Source of the DNA: DATEMK01 sp035275625
Lineage (GTDB): Bacteria > Bacteroidota > Bacteroidia > AKYH767-A > OLB10
Reading direction: 5' to 3'
DNA: 6,726 nt
NCBI GenBank assembly: GCA_035275625.1
Contig: DATEMK010000189.1
Location: 1 to 6,726, forward strand
Every line of letters begins with the position of its first letter. Position 1 is the first letter of the stretch. Positions 6,268-6,726 of this stretch are shown piece by piece. The position numbers were made by a program, and so were the translations under genes. Under the pieces are notes generated by a model that was not told the origin of the DNA, did not search any database, and saw only the letters and a program-made list of their open reading frames with translations.

Positions 6268-6726
6268 ATGAAAATTCAAAACATTAAACCTGCAAAAACA
6301 AAAAAGCTGCTGAAGCAAATTTTATTCAGTGCGGCTGTATTTCTTTTTTCTCTGAAGTCATTCGCTGCTAATTATTATTGGGTAGGAGGTACAGGCAATT
6401 GGAGTAACTATGCAAACCATTGGGCAACTACAAGTGGAGGTGTAATTTTTCATACAACCATTCCATCTTTCAATGACGATGTCTTTTTTGACGCGAATTC
6501 ATTTGCATCTGCCAGCACAGTAACAGCTGATTCAACTTTTATATATTGCCATAACATGGACTGGACGGGTGCGCAGTTTAATCCCTCGTTTGAAGGTCCG
6601 AACCCGGCACAGCTGAAAATATATGGTTCCCTTACACTGGTACAGGGAATGCAGTTTACAATAAATGAAGTACACTTTTTAGCAGCAGCTGGAACTCAAA
6701 CTATTGCTTCTCTTGGGGGGGGACTT
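6268..6726 (+). CDS. Large secreted surface protein, N-terminal part only (cut by the window end)
   Basis: The frame opened by this ATG stays open to the window edge (153 codons, no stop). Residues 1-34 are a signal peptide with a long basic n-region (KIQNIKPAKTKKLLK), a hydrophobic core (ILFSAAVFLFSL) and a likely cleavage near SFAA|N. The mature start NYYWVGGTGNWSNYANHW, followed by FHTTIPSFNDDVFFDANSF (61-79), CHNMDWTGA (94-102) and LKIYGSLTLVQGM (116-128), is a recurrent opening in very long Bacteroidota surface proteins. These usually carry PKD, HYR or similar repeats and end in a T9SS or gliding-motility-type sorting domain. I infer the same here, but none of the downstream part is visible. 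The repeated strands suggest a beta-helix or beta-sandwich. The last codons pass through a run of eight G (6715-6722), giving LGGGL where related proteins normally have less glycine, so the final residues may be unreliable. Confidence 0.85.
   Translation, partial: MKIQNIKPAKTKKLLKQILFSAAVFLFSLKSFAANYYWVGGTGNWSNYANHWATTSGGVIFHTTIPSFNDDVFFDANSFASASTVTADSTFIYCHNMDWTGAQFNPSFEGPNPAQLKIYGSLTLVQGMQFTINEVHFLAAAGTQTIASLGGGL

Overview
The window looks like chromosomal DNA of a Bacteroidota member, probably from the Chitinophagales/Sphingobacteriia side and possibly an environmental or metagenomic contig. The evidence is an AT-rich composition, starts without Shine-Dalgarno sequences, TAnnTTTG-type -7 boxes, a type IX secretion (T9SS) C-terminal sorting domain, a PKD domain, a DUF2490-type outer-membrane barrel, and the 'YYWVGGTGNW' opening of large Bacteroidota surface proteins. 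No rRNA, tRNA, CRISPR array or insertion sequence was seen.

Layout, left to right. (1) 1-252: the 3' end of an outer-membrane beta-barrel gene (+). (2) 364-1146: a membrane-anchored coiled-coil protein with a small alpha/beta C-terminal domain (+). (3) 1181-3016: a secreted multidomain protein (-) made of signal peptide, P-domain, proline-rich linker, lysyl-oxidase-like domain, PKD domain and T9SS sorting domain. (4) 3208-4629: a lipoprotein alpha/beta hydrolase with a helical/TPR-like C-terminal half (+). (5) 4641-6044: an all-helical, TPR-like protein of unknown function (-). (6) 6268 to the window end: the 5' end of a large secreted surface protein (+). From gene 2 onward the genes alternate in strand, giving two convergent pairs (34 and 11 bp between stops) and two divergent pairs (191 and 223 bp between starts). 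Most are therefore probably transcribed singly and no operon is evident. All gaps between genes are under 300 bp.

The shared theme is the cell envelope: four of the six genes encode proteins with export or outer-membrane features and a fifth appears to be inner-membrane anchored. The most notable gene is the lysyl oxidase homologue. It keeps the HxxHxHxH copper-binding pattern and apparently both residues (Lys and Tyr) that form the lysyl tyrosylquinone cofactor in animal enzymes, in a T9SS-exported architecture. I see no evidence that the six genes form one pathway. The co-location of surface proteins is suggestive only.
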